Shown: positions 29,556 to 43,721, counted from the stretch's first letter. The stretch: DNA of 64,000 nt from Bugulina stolonifera (GCA_935421135.1 OW285196.1:10303501-10367500); one strand, 5' to 3'. Program-made: numbers and translations. Notes: generated from the letters alone by a model not told the origin.

Positions 29556-29933
29556 ACAAATTCCCTAGGTAGTTTATAAGTTTAAACAAATTGAAATTTC
29601 AAATTAATTTTTAGATTTAATATAAATACAATATTAAATATTAATATTGTGATGGTACGCCCAGTCGTATCTTACATCTGACACTCATTATTGTGTGCAT
29701 ACATGTATTATATATCTGCTTGTACTTTACTCCTATATTGTTGTACAACAATATAGGAGTAAAGTACAAGCAGATATATAATACATGTATGCACACAATA
29801 ATGAGTGTCAGATGTAAGATACGACTGGGCGTACCATCACAATATTAATATTTAATATTGTATTTATATTAAATCTAAAAATTAATTTGAAATTTCAATT
29901 TGTTTAAACTTATAAACTACCTAGGGAATTTGT
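29556..29933. repeat. Perfect 378-bp palindrome without spacer
   Basis: The two 189-bp arms are exact reverse complements by eye and meet between 29744 and 29745 (TTGT|ACAA). Outside the arms the similarity stops at once. The arms hold no ORF. The left arm adjoins the 5' region of the LINE. It could be a recent inverted duplication or a fold-back artefact of sequencing or assembly. Confidence 0.93.
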
Positions 29934-31161
29934 AAATTTCTTACAGCATTAAAGTATGTCATCTACTGAAAGACATGATCTAACTTTGGCGTTGAATCTG
30001 AGTGGTATTGTTTGCACACTAATAGACTTACAAGGGGTAAATTTTTCAGTTTCACTTCAATCTTTTCCTGCAGAGCGAGAGAGGGGAAGTACCAAAGAAA
30101 ATGTAGCCGAAGAACACTTGCAAATTTCCACCGCTTTAGATGTAGATCGGACAGATAAACCACCCAGCGGTTAAGTCAGTTTGTCGTGATAGAAGATCCC
30201 AGGCTAAGTAAACTGTCCAGGTTGTCAACCAGTGGGCAATACGGAGTTTTCTGATCTCGTTTGCACCAGAAATGACAACTCCCATTCTTCTGATTGCTCA
30301 AAAGAGCCATAATGGTCGGCTTGGAACTGGACTATGCCTGCAGCTGCAGATGAATTGCTTCAACAATCAACAAGCGAAAATAGTAAACAATACTTCACCC
30401 AGGAGATCGATGAAATTAATTCAGACCCCCCCCCCCCATTACAGTGTGCATAATATTTGGATAAAGTGGAAAATTAACAGGGCAATGGCAACCTCTAAAT
30501 GACATATCTGCTGCTTGTGCTGTGTACAAAATTTGGTTTATTTAGCATTTACAAAATCATGACACATTGTTGAACTCATTCATCACCAATTTTTTGTTAT
30601 ACTATGCTCTTCCTATCGCAAATCTGTAAAACTAAATCGAGAAGCAAATGCATGGATACAGAACATCTTGTATTGAGTTTGATATCGTTTTTAGTACACC
30701 AAGTTGTACATATTAAATTATTATAGAACTTTTCGCAATAAATATAAAACTATTTCTAAATCTGAAATAAAAATGTAAATAACATCTACAAATAAGAAGA
30801 TCAACATCATAAACTGTACTGAATGGATTGAAAACTACATTCTGACATGATGATACCATTGATAACTAAGCCTACACTGGTGCAGATAGACATAGAAGAA
30901 AAATATAATATTATAACTATATAAACACAGCTAGCAATCAAAATATATAAATGTATATGGGGGAGTGGAACACAGCAATGTAAGTATATGCAGGTATGTA
31001 TTGTAAGTGTACTGCGAGCTTATTGTAAGAGCTTATATAACACAATACTACTTGCTCTCATTAATGACCGAAGAGAGTGAGCATGTCTATTTGCAGAGAA
31101 AGAAGTGGGTGTGGTTATATTCAAGTTTCTATTCGTTCTGGCTCAGCTCCTACTTCGTCGG
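29934..31161. other. Intergenic between the palindrome and gene C
   Basis: No supported gene. It contains a run of about 13 C near 30427 and AT-rich sequence. The short ORFs near 29956 and 30272 show no recognisable domains or splice structure. Confidence 0.4.
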
Positions 31162-34100
31162 TTAAGCAGGAGGCTGTGGAACCTAAAGATAAGAATAAAG
31201 ACCTTGTTGAAGCACATGATAGAACACATTAACGAGCCACAGCTGTGTTAAAATAAACTATATTTGAGTTCAGTGGCCCATAACTCAGCTCAATGACCCA
31301 AAGAAAAGTTCAAAGGTCAATGAAACATAATCAAGCTACCTGAACAATCATCAGAGTTCAATAAACCATATTTGACTTAAACGAATTAAATTTTGTGGAA
31401 ACCGAACAGTATGATTATTTTACTGTCAGTCAACAGGTTGTAAGCCACAGTGTTTCATTACTTACCTGCATCTGAATTTCATAATCATTAAGAGTAACCA
31501 GAATTTCAAATCTGGCACTCTCACCAGCTGGTATGTTGGGTTGGTTAACAGCAGCAGTTGTCCTTAAGCTAGCCACGGCATTCTGTAAATACACGCACTC
31601 TTCCTGGCCTTCTGTTAACACTTTATCTTCATTCCTGCAGACAGAAAACCTTAGCTTAGGCTATAATGCTACTGACTGACTTATACTGCCTGAAACAATG
31701 TGTATTATAAGGTTACTTGTGCAAAGTAGCAGTTAACAACCAAGTGATTGAATACATCATTCGTGTATTTTATAAACATACATCTCAACTAGTCTTAATG
31801 ATAACACGTTTAAAAGCAGGTAAAGTAATGTAAATCCAGTATCAAGCCAGGAAATTGCTATTTTCTCTAGTAGAATCTCAAAATACACAGATATATTATG
31901 TCTACGCAATTAGACACAGGGAACTGTAAACAAAAAAACCAATCTACTTCAGAGTACGCAGTCATCCATTGGTATACAGTCAACACCTAGAACACATCTG
32001 ACGTGCATCAAATGCCTACATATACAACAGAATCATTCGAGTCTCAGAGAGATATAGGCTAATTAAATAGGCATAATGCAACCATGCACCCTGTGCCATT
32101 TCCAACTAACCTCCTTCCATCCCTGTACTTTGCATAAGTGTCACACAGCTGAGAATAAAGAGCTCTAAACCGAGGACTATCACTATCAAACTCTGGAAAG
32201 GTGCCAGGTGCATTATTTCTGTTCACCAGGTAATTGTGTAGCTTCAGCATTGCTTTGACAATGTAAAAACAGGCTTCCTTCAGTCGATCACAGATCGTTA
32301 GGAAGGTGGCATAGTTTCTGAATACAAAACAAACGATATTAAAATCAATTTTATGAGAAAGGAAACTGAGAGCGTAAACCTTCAAAACTCCTGAATCATG
32401 CAGAGACGACATACAACGCCATGTCCAAAATAAATATGGAGTAATAGCGAGTGACGTTACCTGTAACAGTGGCTGATCGCACTCTCAGAATGTACTTGTT
32501 TCTTCGCGAGCTGTATTACTCTCTCCAACAGCTCCTTTCCATCATCAAAATGAACCTGTGAGTTGGCTCGATCTAGCTTACATAGCTGACCTAAAGGAAG
32601 TAAGGTATGCATAGAGTCTGCTGGACTCCCAGTGACAATTAGAATTAGCCGAGGTACCAGATTCGGATATATTGAATCGTCAGAGTATAGCAGCATGCAA
32701 CACAGAACTTGGGGAGTTGAATCTATTAGCCTGTGCCTGCTGCCATATGCTTATTTTAGATTCTATAGCAAACTCTGCGAAATAACGTTGTCAGTTCAGG
32801 AAGGCAAGCCTTCATTTGATTGGCTAGAAGTAGAACATACACATTCGACTTTATACTAGTTTTTGATGATCATGCGTTGGTAACAAAAATCACTCTAAGA
32901 CAGGGGCGTATTTTCATATGTAACAACTGACAACTCACCAACTTTTCACAGGCCTACCCGAAAAATAACAAAGTAATCTACTATAGGCTACAATAGCACC
33001 AGGAAAAGGAGTTCAGTTATTGGTAAGTTACGTGAGGTAGTTAGTTAACTGACATGATTATATTTGAAAAAATCTCTAGTTCCAATCGCACAATTTAACA
33101 TCTCCATGAATCTTCACAAGGCCTGCAACTACCAAATATAATTTTATAAATTTTTGGTAGATAAATTGCATTACGCATATACAGTACATCTAATAATACA
33201 AACATGTGTGTCTCACGAACAAATACAGTGAAACTCCAAGGGATTACCATAATTGGTTTGAACTAGCCCTGAGTTTGAATTGTAAGATTACTTAATTTAA
33301 TTCATTATATAGTGCTCAGCAGGGACCAACCAAGTTCTTGAATTATCCCAGGCTGAATTAAGCAAGTTCCACTGTACATGAATATAATGATGAGAACTGA
33401 GTTGTCCCTGGCCTTCATAATTTCGATACCACCTTAAGCAGGATGAAACAATATGATTCATGGGATTTAGAGAGAAAGTTATTACCGTGGCATATGATTA
33501 AGCTTTCTAGACACATCATCTCATGGTAATGATCCTGGGAAAGATCTGATCTCATCAGACCGCATTCATATGCAAATCTCTTGCTAGGATCACTGCCAAC
33601 TTGTGCCAACTCTGAAAAGATCAAATCGAGTTTACAATTATATTCAAGACAATGATCCTTACTTCTGAACCACTTGGAAAAACATTCGCCAAAATATAAG
33701 CTGTAGCCTTCAAGTGTATTATATGATTACAGTGCCAGCGTATTTATAATTACTCGAAATCGACTTTTTTCAACCAATATTTAAAACCATCTGATCGGGT
33801 ATGATTAAAACACCGGCGTACCTGTTCATAACAAACTAGCAACGTACGATTTTATTAGGCCCACCCTACTCACTTTTGTACTGTTCAATTAAACCGATCA
33901 CTTCCACGGCAGTTTGCGGCTTTTTAATCTTCATCGCCAACATTTCTCTTTCAGCGATGAGGGAACCGAGAAGGTAGTAACGTGGATCCTCCTCATAGAT
34001 CTGGTTATACACTTCCATGGCAGCCTCCGCATGACTTATACAGCGATCAAGCCCTCCTTGCTCTGTCCGATTATAAAACAAACATGCAATTGAAATATAC

Positions 34101-37100
34101 AGGCTACCGCACTGATTGGTAAATATTTCACAACAAACCTAACAAATCCAGACTTGAAAACAGCTATAATAAACGTCCTGTAAGTTGGATATACTAATTC
34201 TCTTCAGAATAGTCGGCTAAGAAATAGATGCGCAACAACCATTTTTCATGAAAGAGCACCAGGCTGGCACGAGATGGAAACTTATGTGTTCGACAGATTT
34301 AGATAAGGTAATTGATTTTTTCAGTATGTTGCAATCAAGACTGAAATGTCCAGGGATATTCTTTGGTCTAATAATAGAAGGGCGTGCTTCATCACGTTAA
34401 ATAATAGTCATCAAACAAGCTTATGAAAATCAGAGTTGGGTCCAAGTCGACTTGCAAGTCAACAAGTCAAGTCATTTCTAAAATTTTGGAGGCAAGTCAA
34501 GTCGAAGTCAAGTCAGTGCTGCCTCAAGTCAAGTCAAGTCAAGTAACTTCGAAAATTTTGAAAGCAAGTCAAGTCGAAGTCAAGTCAGTGATGCCTCAAG
34601 TCAAGTCAAGTCAAGTCAGCTGTCATGCAAGTCACAAGTCAAGTCAAGTCAAAGTCAAGTCAAGTCGAAATGCAAGTCAAGTGGAAGACAACTTCAAAAA
34701 ATTTTACATTTTCCAAAGCATCATTTTTTACGTTTAGTAGGCATTCCAATCCATGAAAAACCTATGCCAAGGTGTAGCAGGGCATGTACATGTATGTTAT
34801 GCAATCATGGTAAAGAACTAGTCTATATAAGTAGTATTATTGGCACTACGGTCGAGACTGGTCATATAGTATTATATACTGTATAGTGTAATGGTGATGA
34901 AGTGTTACATAGAATGTAAACAGCACATGGTATAATCCTGCAATTTAACTCTAGTAATTATTGCACTGTGCATTGTATTCACTACTTACACCACATCTAT
35001 ACTACACTTACACTACTTGCACTGTGTGTACTTGTGACTATGCATTGTCGTTGTGTAGTCTCACGTACACACAGCCTAGATATTGCCTGAATTGTGTATC
35101 CTCATAGCTAACCTTGATATACTCTGAGTGCTGCTAGTAGCACCGACCTAGTACAAATGATAAATAGGTAGACAATTGAGACCTTTTTTCCATGTTGGCT
35201 AAACACTGTACAAAATTTTTATTTGCCAGATTGACTTGGCAGAACCCAAGTCAAAATCACAAGTCATTCATGTGTCCAAGTCAAGTCAAGTCAAGTCACA
35301 TTGATGTGCAAGTCAAAGTCAAGTCGAAATCACAAGTCATTCATGTGTCCAAGTCAAGTCAAGTCAAGTCATATTGATGCGCAAGTCAAAGTCAAGTCAA
35401 GTCAGCAGGTTGGCAAGTCCAAGTCAAGTCGACTTGTGACTTGACTTGACTTGGCAAGTCAAGTCAAATCTATGACTTGGACCCAGCTCTGATGAAAATA
35501 GTCTTACATTTGATCAATGAATAATTATATGGGGAATCGTGCTACGCTATTATACTGTAGGTATTGCGACAATAAAGACTACAGCATTTAAAGTACACTG
35601 ACCAGTGTTATCCCTGTGAGTCTTGGAGTAAAGGTAGTAGATGAACCCTAGTAGTTCTACCACAAACAGATGAGACAATTTCTCACTGCTAATTACAGTT
35701 TCCTTTCCGATCTGTCTTCCTTTGTCTTTATAGTTCTGTAATCTCCTGCAAAATGTCCAAACTATCTGGTCTACTACTACGTAAGACCAAACTAGTCATG
35801 TGCATTGAGTGTCACTGACTTCTAATCCCCAATAAAGCCACAACATGATGACACCACAACATGATGACACCACAACATGATGACACATGATCACATTAGA
35901 ATTACATAAAATATGTAGGGTGTATATTACTCTTTAACTTGTACTGTAGCCCAAATTTATACCAACATGCTTCAGTTAATTGGGTTTATCTCAACTATTA
36001 TAATACTGGCCTACTCCCAGTAGAGTAGCTTACCCTCGTAGATTCACACTAATTCTGACTATGATTATGTAGAGGGTTGCATACATTGATTTCCAGTGCC
36101 AACAGGACACCATAGTAGTAATGAATTCTACTTAAACGGCTGAAGACAAGTCGGTGATAAATGTTGCAGTCTCTCAACAATCCAAATTTCTGTGGAGTAA
36201 CATAAAAATGTTGGGCACCAACGTACCTCAAACTCAAGTGCCCATTAACTAGTTCTTTAACAGTTGACACGTTCATCATATTGTCGAGGTCTTTCTCTGT
36301 AAGACGGTGGTAGTGAGGCATATCCATTATGTACCTCTTGTATTTCTCACAGTTAGTCAACGTGGGCAGCCGTTTAGAACTGTTATAGAGTCTCATAGCT
36401 CTCTCCTGTTCACGGTTCACACCAGCCTCAACCCTGTTATGTTACCCATAATACATTGGGACTTGCGATGAATCAATGAAATGGGTTGCATACATAATCC
36501 AGCAATGTCCAATTTTAACAATGTTTTAAATACAACTGTTTAATAAAATATCTGTTTATGAAAGTTCAAAAACACAGGAATTTGAAACAGTAACATAACA
36601 TCACTAAGGCTAATATAAATAAAACGCTCGACCCGTCAGCAAACGTGGAGATTGACTTTGTCATACAATCCCAGCAAATCGAAAATCCTGTTTCATAATG
36701 CTTCGCTGTAAATTTAAAAATTGGCATTGGAGATATTAAAAACTAATCAATTTAGAACCTTCATACCAGCTCTGGCGACTCAATTACTTCTCATATGATT
36801 TGAACATAGTGATAGAGACAACACTTTGACCGATGAGGGCAATGCACTAAATTATCAATAGCTAATCATAGTTATGCAGCTTACCCCAACGCTATAGCAT
36901 TGTAACCAGTAAATTGTGGTCCGAGAACAAGTTCACAGTATTTATCTCGAGCTTCATCAAGTCTCCGCAATCCTTTGTTTAATCCAGTACGTTGGGCAAA
37001 CAGACAGTATGCCATACAAGCTAAGATACTGCACTGTAGGAGCTATACCAACCAACAACATATTGTTTAAACAGAAAACAATCTAATAGCTTGTTACATG

Positions 37101-39529
37101 TTAAACAGAGCGTTGCCGTGAGTACGAATAAATAATCCACTAGTTTTATTTTGGAAAATGGAAAGCAAGTTTTGATTAAAAAGCGCTAAGAAATCTAGGC
37201 TCAACAAGACGCGGTCACATAAATAATTATTAAACTTGAAGTACACAAAGAGAAAATGGGTATTCCATTAGAGAGGGCCTTAAATTAATAACCACAAGCT
37301 CTATGCCCTCGAATATTTAGATTGGACATGGCCTTTAATCCACCAATGATTAGTACGCACCGTGATAAAGGACAGGTTAGCTGGTGAGATCTCCAACATA
37401 GAGGATACGGCTTTATTAACAGCTTCAGCATGTTCAGCGTAGAAACCGAGAAGACGTGTCTGATGTCTGCGCCCATCTTTAGGGATCACTCGACTAATCG
37501 CAACCAGTGCGTTGCTAAAAGTCAAAGTCAGGTTATACAAAGTGCCTTAGTTGAAATAGAGGTATTGATGATTAAAAACAAAATATAAACTTTATATGTT
37601 CTTACATTAACAGTCGTTCTCTTTCTTGTCTCTCCACAAATAGTACTAACGCCTTCTGCACCAGCTCATGTAGGCTGTACAGAAACACTCCATTCTCTTT
37701 CTTGCTACTGCAAACGTCTCTTTCAATTAAATGATGCGTAAGTTTTTGGACAAGAACGTCTGCTTGTCCTTCAACCTATAAACATGCCAAACAGTGTAAA
37801 CAGTTCATCCCAATAGTGCAGGACATTTGGAAAAGTTGCATTGCACATTTCCATGAGTACTTTACAAATTCAGCCAGCATCTACTCAGTATTCGTATGGC
37901 TCCAACACACATGTATGTAATCAGCACTATTGCTTCACTCCATAGCAATTTATAGTGATAATTAGTTGAATCGAGAATTGTTTTGCGAACTCAAGTGTAA
38001 TTAAAGTAATTCTGGTAGTCTCACCTCACGATCACCGCACACAGTCTCTGCCAAGGCTACCAGCAGCTCACGGGGAATATTTTTCTCATTGAAGAATGTA
38101 AGCAGCCGGAGTAGTTCTTTAAAATCTGCGGCATATGGCTGATTATCAAGTAAACGATCTATAGAGACCTTTAGAGCAATTATAGCTGTCTTTGGTCTAC
38201 CACCTCGGTCAGGAATGTCCTGATTGATCATCAAAGTTTCAGTTTCGATTTGATGTAGGTACTTGTCAACAAACTCAGCGCTGTTAGCAGACTGTAAAAT
38301 ATGGACAACCTACTTTTAAGAATCAGTAGCAAGTTGACTTGAACAAGTAAAATAATTAGCTGCTTTTTTCAGCCACTTGCCAACAACCAGCATTAACTGT
38401 GCTTTTTCAAAGTAGATTTCTACCCAATATACAAAAAAAATGGCCAAACAAATCCACATCATTTATCCTACCTCATCATAGCGCAGATTGTCCTTGCACA
38501 GTTTAAGAGCAAGTGGCATACCACCAAGTTTTTCCCACAAATTACGAACAAGCCGGTCCTCAATATCACATGTATTGAACAGCTCCAATGTTTCGTCAAA
38601 GCTAAACCCATTAACTTTTACGAAGTTTTCGCTCCCAATATGTCTGAAGTCTTTCGGGTGTCTAGCTGAAGGTTGGGATGTAACAAAGATCTTCCAGATG
38701 GTCGGCTTCTTTTGATTGCCACCCTCACTTGAAGAAGGTTCATTTGGACCAGGAATTTCAGCTGCAGATTCGGTTATACAGCCACAAATGTTGTTAATGA
38801 CTTCCAGCACGCTTTCAATGTCTTCAGCATCATCAAAAACAAGCACTTTGGAATGCACAGAGAACTTGGAGTCTAGATCTTCATACAGTGTTTTTAAAAC
38901 CTTCCAATCATGATGGGTAGTTAGAGCCGCTGAATTCATACCATGGTTCTTGTAGAAGATGCTCAGATCGCTGTACAAGCTATTCAAGTTAGTACAATTG
39001 AACTGTCCATAGATTTTATACTCATAACCCTTCCATGCTCTATTCCAAAGTTTGTCAGCTTGAGCTTCAGCTAAAAATGTCTTTCCGCTACCAGTCTTCC
39101 CTAAAATACACAACATCACATAAAACATGGTTGAAGAATCACAACACATAAGAATATTTTGACATTAGACAAACCCATATTGGAAAGCAACTATTGATCC
39201 TAACATGGTAGTGTTTGATCTCGAGCAGCCTAATCTATTTCCCTTTCTGCCTCTACACAAAGTTTTGCAGGATAGCTATACACATATCATACACAAAAAC
39301 GAAAACCTGAGCAGTTTGGCTCATAGTCCGAATTGGACTCACTTAACGGTTTTCTTCATGACACTATCTCTGATGACTTACCAGTCAGGACAATCGCGTG
39401 GGTATTCTTCTTGCTGACACATTTATCAACGTTCTCTGAAGCCTCTGTTGGAACAAACTTATGTCTCTCTACGGGACGAATTGGACTTTTTGAAAGTGGC
39501 ATGTTATCAGAGCTTCTAGCGGCAGCCAT
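31162..39529 (-). CDS. NB-ARC-type STAND NTPase, gene C (14 exons)
   Basis: Exons from 5' to 3': 39382-39529, 38472-39100, 38025-38291, 37606-37775, 37361-37514, 36885-37042, 36227-36433, 35603-35745, 33874-34062, 33486-33611, 32461-32590, 32111-32317, 31466-31634, 31162-31182. They join in frame to about 905 residues. Walker A GKTGSGKT is at 50-57, Walker B KVLVFDD ends at 140, KIFVTSQ follows and GGMPLAL starts at 242. A winged helix with MHD-like LHE (383-385) and a long helical C-terminal half follow. The core has an extra low-complexity insert of about 20 residues (Glu/Ser/Pro/Gly-rich) between Walker B and the sensor strand, absent from B. The last exon is a 21-nt microexon encoding VPQPPA and a stop. 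B is clearly its closest relative here and lies head-to-tail with it. A hAT-type element occupies intron 8. Confidence 0.83.
34431..35491. mobile_element. hAT-type element filled with AAGTC repeats
   Basis: A 1,061-bp element in intron 8 of gene C. Its ends are CAGAG(T/C)TGGGTCCAAGTC in inverted orientation (18 bp, one mismatch), flanked by the 8-bp target duplication ATGAAAAT (34423-34430 and 35492-35499). Two internal arrays (34440-34690 and 35236-35475) consist largely of the 5-mer AAGTC. The array extends from the terminal repeats themselves. No transposase ORF is present. Confidence 0.9.
35828..35885. repeat. Three tandem copies of a 17-bp unit
   Basis: About three copies of CAACATGATGACACCAC lie in intron 7 of gene C. 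No function is suggested. Confidence 0.75.
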
Positions 39530-41137
39530 AAGACACCGGACTTCACTTGGCCACTACCATGTTCTCTAAAGTCAGTCAAGATACATCTTACATTAGAATT
39601 AATGAAATGAGGGATTGAATTACAACACGTCTGACTATGAGTATAAATATTCCAATAGTAATACTACTGCGAAATGAGGCTCGATATTTAGTTTACTCTT
39701 TCCTGTACCAAGGTACTAAGCAAATACTATATGGATTATACCTACACTCCTAATTCAGTTCCAGTATCAGTGCGTCAGACCAACCTACTTGCATCGCTTA
39801 ATCACTGAATGCATAACTAATCATTGCTTGCATGTATATTGAACACGTGCCATTCTGTAGCTATTACATTTCATTACTGTTGTACATTAACTAGTATCAC
39901 ACAATTTTTTTTTCACTATGATTCATCTGATATCCTGGCAATGTCTCTTTGACAACACTTTCTTATCGTGTATCAGATTGTGCAGCACTTGTCACATTGC
40001 TGTGTTATTTCAATAACGCTCCGATACCTTTTTAGACTAATGTTGTAACACAGACTTTTTCTAGTTTGACTAATACGTAATTTGCGATCAACCTTTGAGC
40101 GCAGCCCAGAACCATTGTTAGTAAATAAGTAGCTCGTTTTTCACCAGTTGCCAGTGGGTTGCCAATAAAGTAACATTTTACTCTATACCTTATGCCTTAT
40201 GCCTTATACTGTTTAGGCCTACATACAAGCATCTATATGTATGTGGGTTCCAAGTCCAGTCCTAGGAACCTCTAGAAATGTAACTAAGACCGATAGCTCC
40301 ACTACTACTACCCTGTCCGGAAGTCGGTCATTGACCCTATGTTTCCCACAGCCTAGCACTGGAGTCACGCCCTCAGTAGTGTGGTGCAGAATTCTGCCTC
40401 TACTCCCACCCGGTGCCACAGTTACTTCAACACACCTGTAGAATGAGTGTGAGGCCATCATCCCTCCAGCAGAGTGTTCGGTTGGGCTACAAGGGAAAAT
40501 AGCTAGTGACTTCATGGTTGGTGATGTTCTCCCTCTTTAGTCGTATATCGTAGGGCTGTGCCCTTGCTACCCAGCCACCACCTGTGTTTGCAGTATATAT
40601 TAGCTACTATAACTTATCTCTATAGGCCTATACGCTCATGTTTAATTATCGAGGTGAATAGAGCAGTAGCAATAGAGTAAACTCACTAAATCTGAGAATT
40701 CTTCTATTGACATCCATTGTCGGTGTGTTATCATTCATAGTTGATTGTTTACCCTAACATCAATCCACCTGGACAGGCTGGCACTTTGCAACCAATTAGA
40801 GGGCCCCAGAAGATACAGGAAGATTTGTGTGACCTTGCCTAATAATACTCTTATGGTTCCCCATTGGCAGCACACAACCAACGGAAATACTTATATTACA
40901 ATAGGCGCCACTCCTACTACGTGGTAATGAAGCATCAGTCTTCGGATCCATGCTTCGCACAGCTTAGTACCGAGCGGTGCAAGCAGGCTGGTGTGGAATT
41001 CCGTTTCTACTTCCTCTACTAACAGATGTTGGTTTGTGACTATAGGCCACTCTCCACTATCAGCTACGACTGAGTCCGGTATGATTTTCATTTTGTCCTG
41101 CCCCCAGCAGAGTATTATACCATACTAGGCATAAGTA
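39530..41137. other. Unresolved region upstream of gene C
   Basis: No confident gene. Two distantly similar blocks on the minus strand (about 40241-40515 and 40891-41150) share a CCAGCAGAGT-like start and a GAATTC-containing core. The second stays open as about 66 codons after a possible acceptor; the first has stops in the matching frame. They may be duplicated exons of an unrecognised gene, one of them broken, or relics of a repeat. Confidence 0.3.
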
Positions 41138-41313
41138 AAAGTAGCTAGTGCCCACCTGATTTGATTTGCTCTGGTCACAATATTATTACTATATAAATAT
41201 ATACATAGGGCCTACATTCAACATTAAAGTAGCTAGTGCCTACCTGATTTGATTTGCTCTGGTCACAACATTATTACTATATAAATATATACATACATGT
41301 ACATTCAACATTA
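41138..41313. repeat. 88-bp tandem duplication
   Basis: Two adjacent copies (41138-41225 and 41226-41313) start AAAGTAGCTAGTGCC and are nearly identical. This is a recent local duplication. Confidence 0.88.
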
Positions 41314-42102
41314 AATTGTAAGTAAAACAACATGAACATGAGATAATTCACATTTTTATTTTTAATTTCACATATATTATTTTGTTATTCCAATTTTAAT
41401 TTACTAATCTATATTACTATATAGCACACTGACCAACTAGGACACATAATGAGTCCACAAACAAACAATTGCTAGTTGGACGCACAACACATATTCTTAT
41501 CATATTGACTCATTTTGTGGAAGCTGGCCACATATATACTCGTTTTTTGAAAGCTGGACTCACTTATTTGCTACAGTGAGCAATGCTTTTAATCTAGCCA
41601 ATAAATCGCCTATTTGGCTTAGATTAGGCCTCTGAGCATTGTTTACATTTCTAGGGAGTTGTCATCTTTTATGTCCCAAACAATGAAACATTTAGGTAAA
41701 CTTCATTCTGCTATATATTAAATGAAAGTTGGTCTGACAATGTAATAGAATATAATATATTATGTAGATAGAAAGTCGTGGTCTATTTCATCAATCTAGT
41801 CAAATTAGGCCTGGTAGTTCATCTAAAGTTAATAATCATAATCGATAATGATAAAAATATTATAATTAAATACATCCTACTATTTAAAACATAAAATTAT
41901 ATGCAATTCAGTACAAGAGTATAGAAAAAAATTTTACCATGTCATTTGTACACACATTATTCAGCAATAACCCTGAAGAATTTTCCTTGAACATGTTCGA
42001 CTCATTTTTATATTTTTTCGACTCATTTTTTACAATTTTTGGTTGGTCACCCTGTATATAGCCTAAATGAAACATTGTAATATTGGAAAAATAGTTATTT
42101 AC
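41314..42102. other. AT-rich stretch, no gene seen
   Basis: Very AT-rich sequence without supported coding potential. If the candidate exon at 42103-42216 is real, this would be its intron. Confidence 0.35.
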
Positions 42103-42216
42103 CTCTGATGAGGTAAGACACTCTTGACCACCGGCGGCGTAAGTAGAGTGCCTCATTAATGTAACAGTGTGTATTTGGTTTTGGCCAGGTGTTTCAGCAG
42201 TACCGCTGTTAGACAT
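42103..42216 (-). CDS. Candidate first exon, unknown gene
   Basis: An ATG-led 38-codon frame starting MSNSGTAETPGQNQIHTVTL ends at a good donor (GAG|GTAAAT) in phase 0. Composition looks more coding than its AT-rich surroundings. A phase-0 partner could be the open block ending near 40891, after an acceptor at about 41068. I recognise no family. It may be spurious. Confidence 0.25.
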
Positions 42217-42599
42217 TTTTATTTTTTATTTTATTTTTTTAGTCATCAGCCATGATACCTCTCATCTTGCGTATAGTCATTGGTGAGAAGCTTTGATGGT
42301 AGCATCTGGAATTTGTTGAGATATAAAATAAATGATTAATAATAACAATATTATAATTATATTAATAAAATATAAGTATTAAATTAATTATTATAAATTT
42401 TAATTTTAAATTTAATTAAATTTAAATTTCAGTTAAGTTAGACACTGGCTAGTATCAACCACTAGAATATACATGTACATGGTATATCAGTGGCACCAGC
42501 CATGAAGTTATCTATTGTATCTATGTACGTAGATATTCACCTGTAGTAGATAAGTAGCAGTCATTGTAGCAGTCCTGTTCAGCAGAGCAGCAGCAGTAG

Positions 42600-42905
42600 T
42601 AAAAATAAAATTATCAAATTGGTTCTTCGCAATTTCTTGCACCGGTCTGGGCCACGGCAGCCTTTGGGCTGGGTCTCAGATGCAAGTCGACCTAGGCCAA
42701 TGGAAATATATAGATTTTCATTGCCTAGTCCGAAAGAGCTTTTGACAAGGACCCGGTCGTGGGGCCCAAAAAATGAGAACTTTGCTTTCGGCCCAGACAG
42801 GTGTTCGCGACCCTCTGGCGCAAGTGGGCCGGATGATTCTTGAGCGAATTGGTTGCTGTAGTTTCCAGCTAAAGGTGCAGCTCGACACCAGAGTTGTCCC
42901 CTCCT
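42600..42905 (-). repeat. Dispersed repeat copy, same MITE family
   Basis: On the minus strand the segment around GGGTCGCGAACACCTGTCTG matches GGGTCGCGAACACACCGGCC inside the element at 53389-53659. It also shares TTCGCTCAAGAAT with 43730-43745. It is GC-rich relative to its surroundings. The ORFs on both strands are not supported as genes. Confidence 0.6.
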
Positions 42906-43721
42906 TGCCATATTTATAGACAGCTCAGCAGAGAGAACTAACTTTATGTATTATAATCAGCATTTGGTAGGACAACTGCCATATGATGCCTCAATGGTGT
43001 TAGATTTGTAGTTTATTTACTCCATGGAAGATAAATAGCAGTCTGGCTTAGCAGAAGCAGTGCCAATAACTCTCCCAAGTGGGATAATCACAAAATTATG
43101 GAAGATCAAATGTGAAAAGAGGGACTTGTCTTTATTACAACTGCAACCAAATCACAATTCCTACTGCAATGCAATAACAGCCTAATTTCCCATATCTATA
43201 GTAAAGTATAATATAATATAATGTTAGTTGATTAATGTTCCAATCTAGTTTTAGTAAGGGAGCAGAACAGAATGTTATGGTGCTCTGTAGGAAGTATAAA
43301 AACAAAACTGTGAATTCAATGTGGAAATGCAGTAGAGAAAAACCCGTAGTTATAAGCTGGTGATAACAGACTAACAAAATGTTTTCTGAAGCTCCTACGG
43401 TATATTGATTACAGATTAACAAAATTACTATAATATGTAAACAAAAATTACAACATCTACAACTTCGATACCAATTGATTGACATCTATATTTAGCTGTA
43501 CATGGAATAAGTGATTAGAAAAAATATAAAGACAGAAATCATGATTGTGAATAATCTTCTCTACATAAAATCACAGTGACTTTGAATATACATGTACATA
43601 GATACCAGGGTACTACTAATGTAGGATGAATAATGAAGTATGATTTGTGTGTTTTTAATCTCCATTAATACAATTACTACAACAGGCAAAATAACAAATG
43701 GTGTGAGTATAATGGTGTCTT

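Noticed and set aside
32901..32950. Start of another hAT element (CAGGGGCGTA-like)
   Set aside because: No inverted end or 8-bp duplication was found nearby.
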